Positions 1 through 12,100 of a DNA stretch of 64,000 nt are shown here, in pieces. The DNA comes from Symsagittifera roscoffensis. Its lineage: Eukaryota; Xenacoelomorpha; Acoela; Convolutidae. The stretch's first letter is position 1. Each line of letters starts with the position of its first letter. A model generated the notes under the pieces. The model made no database searches and had not been told where the DNA came from. It saw only the letters and a list, made by a program, of their open reading frames with translations. The position numbers were made by a program, and so were the translations under genes. The DNA lies in assembly GCF_963678635.1 (NCBI RefSeq), contig NC_087064.1:63791548-63855547 (forward strand), read 5' to 3'.

Positions 1-157
1 CTCTCCTCGTGGTGCAGTGGGAGGGGTGGGTGCAAGCATCGGGGCAGGAGTGACGGGAGCGTTGCAAGTGGGGGACATAGTGCAGGTGATCAGTGATGCC
101 GAGAGAATGAAGGGGTTGCAAAGGGGCCACGGGGAGTGGGCGGTGGCTATGATGCCG
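1..157 (+). CDS. mib1: mib exon 1 of window: REP domain start
   Basis: The frame begins at base 2 and is open to 157, followed by a GT donor at 158 (GTAATA). It encodes a Gly/Ala-rich lead and then [18 protein letters not shown] and GHGEW, the start of a Mind bomb REP repeat. Phase at the exon end is 0. The true 5' edge of the exon is unclear: it may continue upstream of the window, or an AG at 15-17 could be an acceptor. Confidence 0.85.
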
Positions 158-3100
158 GTAATAATCCTACCATCTGTTTTAATTCGATCAAAATTATACC
201 AAATGTTACAAGATGAAAAATAGTTGAACACGTGGTCTTCAATTTACAGTCTACGGGACAACTTTTTTTTTCAGATAGTTTAATTATGTACACGAACGTA
301 GCGTAGTATGATAGTACGCAACTTTTTTTTCGAACCTAAGACGCAAATTTGATAAGTAATAAGTTAACACAGTTGCTGCTTTCTTAATTCGTCAATTGAA
401 CCGAAAAAGTTATTGGTTTCGTACATAAGTATAATAATTAGATATGTACTTCGCAAGAATTTTGAAATGCATAATTTACATGCAATGTTAGTATGATTGT
501 CTTTAGCTAATTACATTTCAATTGATTTCGTGCAAATATCGAGGTTTTGTGCATCTTAAAGCTCCTGAATCTTTGCCGCTTTCTCGCTCGTGTTTGCGAA
601 GTTACAACTTCGTCTCGGTGTCCAATTCGTGGCTTTCCGGTTATAACTACTGATGGATTTATTTTCTTAGTTCTAATGTATTTTCGCTGAAACCTCGTGG
701 CTATCAAATAATATTTAGATCTCGCAAATTTGTTAGCGATGAGAGAAACGCAATGAAAAGCGTTTCTTTCATCGCTAACAAATTTGTGAGGTCTAAATAT
801 TATTTGTTAGTTAGTTTGCACTGAACAAATGGTCGTTTTGATTCATCAGTAGACACTTTGTCCTTTGTTTTGACGGAAGAGTTTTCAACGTGGTACAATT
901 GGTTTTATTAATGCAGTTGGTTTTTTGGGATATTTGATTGGGATTTACAAATAGGCGCAATACTGTAAATTTCGGCAACTGTGTTCAGAATTTTGATATT
1001 TGTATTTGTTGTTTTTTTATGAACTTTTCTCTAATTACGCTTGCAGTTAGCAAGCGTTATCAAGTCAGAATACAAAAATTTTAAAGTTAAAAACCTGTTT
1101 TCGCTTGCGATTTGCAAGCGCTATCAAATCGGAATGTAGACTTTTTTTTTCTAGTTAACAACTAGTTTAACAAAATCAGTTGAATCACTTGACATGATCT
1201 TCGCCTGACATGCTCTTCAGCTGACGTGCTCAATTTCATGAAAGTTCAAATTTCACTACTGGCTGAGTACTAGTTACTACAGGGTAGTTTCAGGGGAACT
1301 TGAAAGTTTTTTCACATAATATCTTTTTTATTTCGGCTCAACTGGTGTCTGCTCGAAGATTGTCGGCCTTGTTTCCGCTTGTAAGTTTTGTCCTGTTGCT
1401 AATATGAGTTTCAGGAACTCATGTTTTACTCGAGTTCCTGTCTGATAAAACAGGTATTATGAAAGTGTATGGGTTTTTTTAAAACTTTTATTGGGATTTT
1501 TTTTGAGACTTTTGTTTGTATCCTTCTAAAAGCTCTGTGGAGGAAATATTTGACCGATATTTGTGACTTCTTCTCATTTTCTCAAAAAGTAGCCTACCAA
1601 ATCTGATTTCTTTGTTTCAATGAATAGAACGAGTTTGAAAAGCTCGTCCATAAACAGTTTTGTCCAATTTTTTTTACACACAAATTTATGTCCTTGGAAA
1701 TAGTCAAGTTTTTGTTTTTTTAACCGATTTTTGAATCTTTTATTTATTTTTCTCAAAAACTAACATCTCAAATTTGAGGTTGTGGATCCAATTGAAATGA
1801 CGGGTATTGGGAAGCTTCCTTGTAGTAGCGGGGCCACTCACATTTTTTACACAAAAAGTTATCGTCCTCGGAAAAGTCAATTTTTTTGTGATTTTTTGAG
1901 CGTTTTTTTTCTGAATTTTATGAAGGTAATAAAAAAATATCCTGACATATGTGAGATTTTGGGTTCAATCCAAAAAACGGTTTGTGGTAAGCCCCTTCGG
2001 TGACGCAAATACTCCAAAGTTCTTGATTTTTTTGGCCGGTTTTTGAATAAATTGAAGTTTTTCTCAAACACTGACGTCCCAAACCTGAGGTTGTGGGTTC
2101 ATTGGAGATAAATGGTAGTAGGAAGCTCTCCTGTATTAGCGGGACTACACATATACTTTACACAAAAAAGTTATTGTCCTCGGAAAAATCAATTTTTTGA
2201 TTTTAAGCGTTTTTGTTTTCTATTTTATAAATTTAACCAAAAATACCTTCGCATATCTCAGGTTTTAGATTAAATTTAAAGAACGGGTTGTGGGAAATTC
2301 CTTTGAATACGCGACTACCCCCAATTTTTTGACACAAAAAATATGGCCCTAGGAAAACTCAAAATTTTGACTTTTTGACTGTTTTTTTTATTTTTCCACT
2401 TTTCTCGAGAACTGCCCGGCCTAGCGTAGATTTTTGGGTTCAACTGAAATAATAGATTAGGCGAATATCTTAAAAAAACTTTATGATTCTTGAAAATGTC
2501 AACTCTCTGATTTGTTGGCCGTTATATGGACTTTTTTCGATAACTATCCTGCCAAATCTGATCTCATAGTTTTAATCGACCCAACAGGTTATTGGGAAGC
2601 TTCCTTGCATTAGCGGGGCCACTCACATTTTTTTACACAAAAAGTTATCGTCCTCGGAAAAGTCAATTTTTTTAAAATATTTTGCCTTTTATTTATAATT
2701 TATTTAAGTTAATTTGTTTTTATATTTTGCCTTTTATTTATATTTTATTTATTAATTTATCGTCCTCGGAAAAGTCAATTTTTTTAATATTTAGCTTACT
2801 TTTATATTTTGCCTGGCCCAGTTTCTTTTAGGAAAAATTTATGGCCTATAAATAAGTGCAGCTTTTGAAAATTGGACCACATCTGGAACTTTTCCTACTC
2901 GACTAGAAAAAAACCGTGTCAATTCTCAGGAGTTAAATCGAGCAACCCGATTTTGGGAATCTCCTCTACTTTACCGGCCAGTTGTTGAGTTTATCAGAAA
3001 AAATCTACCGATTTCGGACAGTCGGGTTTTTGATATCGATCGTTTTTATAAACGTTTTGAATTTTCTTAAAAGCTACCCTATCAAATCTGATATGAAAAT

Positions 3101-6100
3101 TGCAATCGAAAGAAATTTCTCTCTTTTCTCTTATTTTAGTTGAGAAACAACTAAGGTTTTGGGCAAGTCAAATTTTTGAAATTACTTATCTCGTCCCGAA
3201 TCAAAATTCAAAAATATTTTGATTGACCTAGTTTCTTCAATAATTCTCTTTTGACTCAAGCTTTTTTTTTCAACTCATGTTTTTTTTTCAACTCATGCTT
3301 TTTTCATTATTGTGTTGTATCGCAAGTGATGTGAAGCTCCGCTTCGCCTCTGTGTTAACAAAATCCTTTCAATCATGGGGAGCAATATGAGCGCTATCTT
3401 AGTGTGCTGACATGCTCAGTTTTTGAAAGTACTAATTAAAGTTCTGGTTGCCGTTACATTTTTGTATCTTGTTAACTATACCCCCTCTGTATACCTTGTT
3501 AACTATTTCCCCCTCCTATGTATGTTTTTTTGACAATCATTTCTATATAGAATATGCATTTCAAAAATGTCAGCAATTAATTGGGTTTTCATTTCCGCGC
3601 GTTCGTATTTTCGTTACTCGCTATGTATATTGTACATACATAAAGTATTTTTATTACACTTGTGTCTGCTTAGTGTATTAATACGAACCTTCTTTTTTTT
3701 TATCGTTTTTTATAAACGTTTTGAATTTTCTTAAAAGCTACCCTATCAAATCTGAGATGAAAATTGCAATCGAAAGAAATGGCTGGGCGAAATTTCCTGC
3801 AGAAGAGGGTGCTCCTGAGTTTTTTATTAGAGAAATTTTAGGTCTTTGGAAAAATTCCAAATTCTCAAAAGTTTTCACTCTTTTCACTTATTTTAGTTAA
3901 GAAGCAACCAAGGTTTTGGGCAAGTCAAATTTTCGAAATTGCGTATCTCGTCCCGAATCAGTAAAACAAATTCAAAAAATATCAATTACTTGCCTCCAAT
4001 TTTAGCTGAGCCCTAGGTGTCCTTCATTGAGACATACGAAAACTTTGATTGACCTAGTTTTTTTCAATATTTTTCTTTTGACTCATGCTTTTTTTCAACT
4101 CATTCTTTTTTTCATTATTGTGTTGTATCGCAAGTGATGTGAAGCTCCGCTTCGCCTCTGTCTTAACAAAATCCTTTCAATCATGGGGAGCAATATGAGC
4201 GCTATCTTAGTGTGCTGAAATGCTTAGTTTTTGAAAAGGCTAATTAAAGTTCTGGTTGCTGTTACATTTTATGTATCTTGTTAACTGTGCCCTCCCTCTG
4301 TATACCTTGTTAACTATTTCCCCCTCCTATGTATGTATTTTTTGACAATCATTTCTATATAGAATATGCATTTCAAAAATGTCAGCAATTAATTGGGTTT
4401 TCATTTCCGCGCGTTCGTATTTTCATTACTCGCTATGTATATTATACATACATAAAGTATTTTTATTACACTTGTGTCTGCTTAGTGTATTAATACGAAC
4501 CTTCTTTTTATCTAGCGAAGCGATAGTCTTTTATATAGGTCATGATGATTCTTTCTTTTGTTTTCTGGAAAGATTCTTAACAATTGTTCTTTTTCAAATC
4601 TGATTTTTGCAGTTTGACTTGCAGTATGATTTTTTAAAATTTTTAACGTGCAGTTCTTTTCCTTTTTATAGTGAAGGCAAGCGCCACTATTGAACAGCAA
4701 AACTGTAAAGCTCGTGAAAAATGTGATTGATTTCTAGAATTATTTTTCTGAATTCCCAGCGGAATATAAAACTTAATTTGAATCCAGTTCGCTCTAATTG
4801 GAATATTTTAAGAAAAAAAATTTCGGTCATAAATCTCAAATGCCTGTAGCGTGATAGTTTTTTTTCGACAGTTCAATCTACGTTTTCAAAATTTTCAATC
4901 AACTTTTTTTTCGGATTGCTGAGTTGTGTTACACTTTGGCAAATGTCTGTTGGTTATGTTTGTTTGTTTGTTGGTTGTTTGTAGACACTGGGCAAAGTGG
5001 GCCGTGTGCAGCAGATCTACCATGACAACGACATCAAAGTGGAGGTGTGTGGCACCAGTTGGACATACAACCCCCTCTGCGTGGTAAAACTCAACCCCCC
5101 AAATACGACATCCTCCTCCACCTCATCTCACCCCCACCACCCAGACTACAACAGCAGTAGTCACCACCACGTCCACTTCCACAATCAAAACAACAGCAGA
5201 GCAAACACTGCAGACTCAAACAATTCTGGTAATTTGTGCTTCTGCAAAAAGCACAGCCTCAAGATTTACAGCCGAAAAATTGCATGCTATTTTTGAGTTC
5301 CAATGACTTCTCATAACAAGATTAGCAAAATTGCAGATAGAGCTTCTAAAAAAATATCGTATATAGTTTCTACCGAAGCTTCATAACCCTCCATTTGAAT
5401 GAAATTCTTGGCGGAAAAAAAATTATTTTATAAATTTTTCGGGATGTTGGCAAGTTTGATCAATCGTGAATGTTTGCTTAATAGGGCCTAGAATGGCCCT
5501 TGATGGGCCAATCTTTGAAATATGCATGAAAGTAATTAGGGTGATAATCTGTGATAGTAACGGTTAGCTCGGGTCAATACTGGTTGCGGGTACGTTTTCA
5601 CCTTTTGGAAAGATGCTACCTCGCAGATCTTTCTGGTTGACATAAGTTGTATCAATACTAATTAGTTAATTATTACGCTAGCGAGCAGATGGTGTTTTAG
5701 TACGAATCTTCTTTTTTCTAACCTAACTCGAAATAAAAGTTTTCATTAAAAGTGTTCACTTATGTGCTTTTTTGCTATAATCACAATCTGTAGCAGCGGA
5801 AATTTTATAGCATCTAGTCTCGGCTTTATTTAAGGCTAGTGATTGGGAAGGATTAAGCGTTCGTGGCTGAGTGGTTAGTGCGCGAGACGCATAATTTCAG
5901 TAAGGCGTAGGTAGAATCCGAGAGTTTATTAATTCGAGACTTGTTTTTACTTTTTTATTGCACTTTTTAGAACTCTAGAGCTGCTTTTTGTCGTGTTCAC
6001 GATAGTGTAATATTCATTCAAGTTACATATAAACTGCAATTATGATGTGAATATCGGATACGGTAATTTGTTCGTGACTGTGAAGGAAATGAAGTGATTG

Positions 6101-9100
6101 TTGTTATTATTATTTGTTGACTCACTGGCAGATAGATTGTCGCAGCTGCTGAAGAAGCTGTTCGAGACCCCCATCACTGGAGAGACTCACGAGGAGTTGG
6201 TGAAAGCAGCCGCCAATGGGGACACGCAGAGGATAGAACTCCTCCTCTCCTCCAGTGGACTCTCAGCCAACCAGAACGAAGCACCATCTTCAACTGGTAA
6301 ATCACACACACACGCACGCACATACACGAACAAACACATCTACATCAACAAACAAATCTTTTTCTTCCAATGCGCTCCCATATTATAGCCGTAACAGTTA
6401 ATGTACTCAGCGTCAATTTTTTGCCTAAAAGCTAGAGTAGAAATCAATTATATGAAAATATCCTTTGCGTATTAATAATAGTGTATTAATACGAACCTTT
6501 CTTTTTTTCCAACCTAAGTCGCAAATATTGGTGCGACAATTTTATAGTGCGGACCCCAATAATAGTGGGACACATTAACAACTTTTTGATAGCTTGTGCT
6601 TTGACATTCGAAAAGGATTAAATTAACACATTTGATGCATTTTTAATTCATCAAATGAACCAAAACAGCTATTTGTTTCAAACCAGGGTGATCACTCGGT
6701 CGTTAATCAGCGACAGGTCGCTACTTCTCGACAGGTTGCTAATAGTCGCTAAAAGATAGCGACTTCCACAAACCGAGAAGTGAGTGGTCGATGGATTTGA
6801 ATATCGAATCATCAAAATGACCTGCCTACGAACTGATTGAATGATGCGATTCAGTCATTTCTTTTCTCCGTGCCTTAGAGTCGTCTGGCGGTGGCCAAGT
6901 GGTGAATGGTCTGTTTGCGGGACACACGGCACTCCAGGCTGCCAGTCAGAATGGGCACGTGGACGCCGTCAAACTACTCATCAAATTCAACGCAAACCTC
7001 GAAACACAGGTACTCAACACATCACTCATGCAACTAGCGCAATTTTTTTACACAAGAATTGTTGGATCTACTTAACAATCCCCCGCCTTATGATATCTAC
7101 TAAAGAATCTCCATCCCTGTAAATACAAACAATAAATTCGCACTAGAGCGTTGTATGTAAATTCAAATTTTGCTGCATTCTGATTGGTCGAAAATTCGCT
7201 GAAAGTAATCTACTTAACAATCTCTCCTCCTTTCTTGAAAGGTGGGGAGATTGTTAAGTTGATCCGAATTTTTTTTACACATGCGAAGCGTAGTGTATTG
7301 TTACGAAGAATTTTCTCCTACCTTAAGTCGCAAATAAAAGTGCTCATTTGGTGGCACTTTTAGTATACTTCAAATAAGAGTAATGAACGTAGCGAGGACT
7401 CTTATATAGGTGTTGCTGGTTTTTTTTAAATTTTATTTCAGGGAAAACTTTTTGTTCGCGCTCAATTTTAAGTTTAGGTTTGACTTATATTTCTTTTCAA
7501 GTTCAGTGCATTTCTTCTGTTAAAAGGAAGGCAAACTCCACTATCGAACAGCAAAACTGTAAAGGTCACGAAAAACGTGATCGACTTCTTATTTCCAAAA
7601 TGAAATTATTCATCAGATTTCCCAGCTAAATAAAAGTTTTAGCTAACAATCCCGTTTCCTCAAATTAAGTTAGTTTTAACAAAAAAGTGTCCATAATAGG
7701 TTTTTCTACAAATTCAAAGAGCTTTAAGGCCATCTATTTCTTTCTTACGCAACGAGACTTTTTTTTCCGCCAGCGGCTGTGCCATGTGTTTTGAAAAAAA
7801 TGGCCCTAGAAAATGTCCAGTTTTTAAAATGTTTCTTTTGGAAACTTCTTTTTCTTCAAAAACTAACCTGCTGATTCTGGGGTTTATAGCTTATACTAAC
7901 TATCGTGGTGCTTAGGTTTTTTACTGCTTATTCTGTTTTACCCATTTTTTTTTTGTAAAAAAGCTGATGTGGACTTCAGAAAAAAATTCTTTTCAAGTTG
8001 TTACCGATTTTTTTAAAGAAATTTCATCACTATTCTCAAAAACTACTAGCTAAATCTGATATTAAAGGTTCAATCTAAAAAATCAGGGCCAGGAAATTTT
8101 CAATGAAACATCAGATTGTGGAAAGCAGAGACTATCCCCATGTGGTGAAAAGTTAATGGATATAGGAAAAGTTGAATTTTTGATTTTTTGTTCCTTTGGA
8201 ATCTTTTTCTCTTTTTTCAAAATTTATCCAGCCAAATATGAGATTAAGACTTCAGTTGAAAAATGGTTAGTAGTTTTTTTTCTCCTTTAAATAAGCGGTT
8301 AATCACCTAGTTAAGCAGAGAATTTCGAGTAGTCAGTGTCGAGTAGTATTTTTTGAAATTGTGAAAATTACGCATTTCCGTATCAGTACAATGTATGATT
8401 ATAAATATTTGAACAGGTAGGTCTAGCATTAGCTTGACCATTAGCTTACTTCCAATTGACCGTGGCGCAGATGCTGCGAGGGCATGAATGACACTCCTAA
8501 TCATCATGTGGGAGTTTCAAATCCGGGACATTGAAATATTTTTTATCTCGAATTTTTGCTGCTTTATTGGTGACTAGTGTTAGTAAAATTACGTGTTTTT
8601 TGATTTTATTTTTTTTCACTTTGATTTGCCTGTTTAGAGCGCTTTTTGAATTTTTTCTCGCTTGTGTTCGCGAAGAGCAGTTTCGCCTCTGTGTAAACTA
8701 TCGAGCTTGCAAGCCTAGTGTAAAAAAAACAGCCTTCTTTTTTCCAACCTAACTCACAAATAGATAGTCATTAAAAGCTAAAATCGGTTCTCTGCTATAT
8801 TTGCGGCTATTGTTTGTGGTTTAAAAAGCCTCCGTGGCTGAGCGCTTATTGCGCGAGACTCATAATCTCTAGCTCCTAGATCGAAGCGAGACCTAGCCGA
8901 TTTTTTTTTTACTAATTCGAAGCTTATTTCTTTTTTTTTATTGCTGTTTTTCTTAGCCGATTTTTTACTACTTCGAGGCTTATTTCTTTTTTATTGCTTT
9001 TAGAACTGATTTTTTGTCGTGTTCTGGCAAGTGTTTGCGAAGCACAGCTTCGCCTCTGGGCAAAAGTCATGATGTTTTCTTTGTGGTTTCATTTTTGATT

Positions 9101-12100
9101 TTTGTAAAGTTAAGTTTATTTCCTTTGTTGAAAGGAAGGCAAACTAAACTACCGAACAGCAGAAGTATAAAGTTCACGAAAATCTTGATCGGCTTTTAGT
9201 TTCGAACGTGGATTTTAATTGTCTTATTTCCAAGTGGAATTTAAATTTTGATCCATTTTTTTGAAATTCGGCAATTTTATAATTTTTTTTTTGAAATTTG
9301 AAAGTTGCATTCTTTATAAATATATGAACAAATTAATATTTTTTACTGTTTCTTTTTTTTCGTTTTTTTTCAATTTTATTTCTTTTCCTTATGATAGCAT
9401 TTTCTTGCATTTGGAAGCTCCCTTTAGCCACCTGTTTCGCTTGCGTTTGCGAATTGTAGCTTTACCTTCATGTGGTTTTTATTTCGAGTCAGGAAAATTA
9501 TTACCCAAAACCAAAGCTGAAACTCGCAAATGCAAATTTAATTATTAACTTTTCTCTTATTGAGCGCCTGAAAGTCTTTAAAATTGATCAGGCTCAAATA
9601 GGATTTTTTTGTTTTAAGACTTGATTTTTTTTCAATTTCAATTCAAATGTTTGCTTAAAGAAAAATTGCGGTCTCTTCATACGAATTTTCATATGGGGCG
9701 AAGAAACGTGAATAAGTTTAGTTTGCAAAGTGGATTTCAGCGGATCAGAACATTTACCAATTGAGTCGTTTTTGCTGAAAGATTTCAATCATGGAAAATT
9801 AACGTGATGCGTCTTTCTTCGAATATTGGAAGATGGTTAGAAATTCTGTCACTTTTTCGGTTTCCTTGAGTGGTTTGACATCTTCATTTTTCTACTGGCT
9901 ATATTTTATCTATTTGAGCTAATATTTGTTTATACAGTCTTTTGTTTCTTTTTCGAAGCTAGCCCCACTGTTTTCATACCACCTCCAATAAGTTAGTTAT
10001 TAAATTACCAGTGATAATTTAATCAATGATAATTTAATAGCCTTTGTTGTATCTGCCATAGTAATGTCTGGTGTTTGTAGTCAATAAGGCGGTATAGCGC
10101 ATTTGACAAGACATTATATTCTAACTCTGGGAGAGGCGGGTGGGTCAAAAACCAAAGAGGGTAAAATTTTTAGTAATTACACTAGCGAAGCTAGTGTATT
10201 AGTAATACGAACCTTCTTTTTTTCAATCTAAGTCGCAAATTTTTGTGCGGCACCCCAATAATGGTGGGGCACCGTTACAGCTTTTTGATAGCTTGTGCTT
10301 TGACATTCGAATAGTTATAAATTAACACACTTGATGCATTTTTAATTCATCAAAGAACCGAAAAAAGCTATTCGTTTCAAACATAAATACTTAAATAAAA
10401 ACAAAAATTTTCAAAATCAATAAATCTGTTTTTTAATGGATAATTCCAATTTATTACATGCAAAGTTAGTTTGTATGCCCTTAGCTTATGACTTTCCTAA
10501 TTATTACATGCAAATTTTGTGTCTATTTATATCTGGTGCCACTGTTGCTGCATAGCAATGGCAGTTTATTAGCTTATGTAGTTGCTTTATTGGTGGCTAG
10601 TGTTAGTAAGTTTTCAAGGGCACGTGGCGCAGATGCGAGGACGTCCGAGTTCAAATATCCTGGTCGTAAGTGCGAATTCCCCACAATTGAAGTTTTAATT
10701 TTGAAGGCTTATTTTTGTCTTTCTTTTTTTCATGTGTCACAGCTAATTTTGTCGTTTTCTTTCTTGTGTTTGCAAAGTTCAACTTTGACTCTGTGTCTAA
10801 GTGTAAGGCTCATTAAGCTCCCAAATAGCAAAAGCAAATGGTGCGAGAAAATAATGTTAAGCTTCAAGAAAAAACTTCCAGCTTTAAAACTGGACTAAAA
10901 TTTAAAACTGGACGTCCGAGTTCAAATATCCTGGTCGTAAGTGCGAATTCCCCACAATTGAAGTTTTAATTTTGAAGGCTTATTTTTGTCTTTCTTTTTT
11001 TCATGTGTCACAGCTAATTTTGTCGTTTTCTTTCTTGTGTTTGCAAAGTGCAACTTTGACTCTGTGTCTAAGTGTAAGGCTCATTAAGCTCCCAAATAGC
11101 AAAAGCAAATGGTGCGAGAAAATAATGTTAAGCTTCAAGAAAAAACTTCCAGCTTTAAAACTGGACTAAAATTTCAGCGGGACCAAAACTTTCAAGCGTT
11201 CAAGTAAATTAAGTAAAGAAAACATGGCTAAGTGGTTAAAGCAATGTACTTTTGTCTCGGAGGTTTGATTTCCAGCCCCATAGATTCTGAGGTGTGTGAA
11301 GTTGGTTAGTAAGGCATGTTTTTTATTTCATTTTGCTCTTTATTTTTACTGCATCGAAGACTCCTTTTTGCTGTTTTTCGAAAGGTGTTTTCAGAGTGCA
11401 ACTTAGCCTCTGTGTATTGTTAGATATGTAACTGTGTGAAACCGCCACTGGTTGCATCAAAAAAATAGCCGTTTAAATGTGTTGGTGGAAGGGTAGAAAA
11501 GGGTAGTTTGGATGTTTCAGGACAAGGATGGGGACAGGGCCATGCACCACGCCTCTCTTGGAGACGAGAAGGAAGTGGTGGAGGTGCTGGGCAAGGCGGG
11601 TGCTGACTTGAATGCGAGGAACAACAAGAGACAGACTCCTCTCCATCTGGCAGTCAACCGGGGTCACAAACAGGTGCTCATTGCACTCCTCAAACTCGGA
11701 TGCCATCCAAATCTGCAGGCAATTACCAATTACAGTCCAATTACATACATGTCCACAATACGAGCACAAGGCAATGAACGAACCGGTATCCCGATTTGTA
11801 AAACTAGTTGTTAAAATTCGAAAAAACACCAATAAGTAAATGTTTTTTTTTCAATTTTTCTGATTTAGTTTTTTTGTAAGAATAAAACTGTACTTTTTGA
11901 GGAGTTTTGAGCTCTTTGCTACAGAAAAGGTCCCATTTGAAACCATTTTCTGACATTCAGTTTTGATTCTAAATTTTTTGTAAAGAGCCAATATTACTGC
12001 ATTTTAGGAAGGCTGCGCGCCGATAAACTCAATTTTTGTTCAAGTTTCATTTTTGGATTGGATTTTGTATATTATTGTTGGATTTTGTATATTATTGTTA

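Larger units (their letters stand above)
158..4984 (+). other. mib intron, 4.8 kb, repeat-filled
   Basis: Intron between two REP exons (GT at 158, AG at 4983-4984). It holds a long foldback (705-806), a pair of small hairpin units (1030-1140), an imperfect tandem array (1570-2660) and a large direct duplication (3040-4512). These are listed separately. No credible coding exon was seen between them. Confidence 0.8.
7010..11520 (+). other. mib intron, 4.5 kb, dense interspersed repeats
   Basis: It contains a 23-bp-arm hairpin (7210-7259), an AACAGCAAAACTG-family copy (7375-7660), a decayed ~160-bp-family array (7780-8290), tRNA-like SINE copies (8390-8700, 8710-9062, 10180-10911) and a tandem duplication (10641-11175). 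A further tRNA-like stretch (ATGGCTAAGTGGTTAAAG at 11224) also lies here. No extra exon was seen. Confidence 0.75.

Noticed and set aside
8828-8895. Possible functional tRNA-Met gene (CAT loop)
   Set aside because: The stems do not pair well and box B is degenerate; it is repeated within a composite repeat, so it is SINE-like rather than a tRNA gene.
10488-10898. 136-codon ORF, repeated at 10972-11169
   Set aside because: It lies wholly in a tRNA-like repeat and its tandem duplicate; composition and context are non-coding.
11473-11832. Minus-strand ORF of 119 codons opposite mib exon 5
   Set aside because: It is the antisense of a conserved exon, with no recognisable domain.
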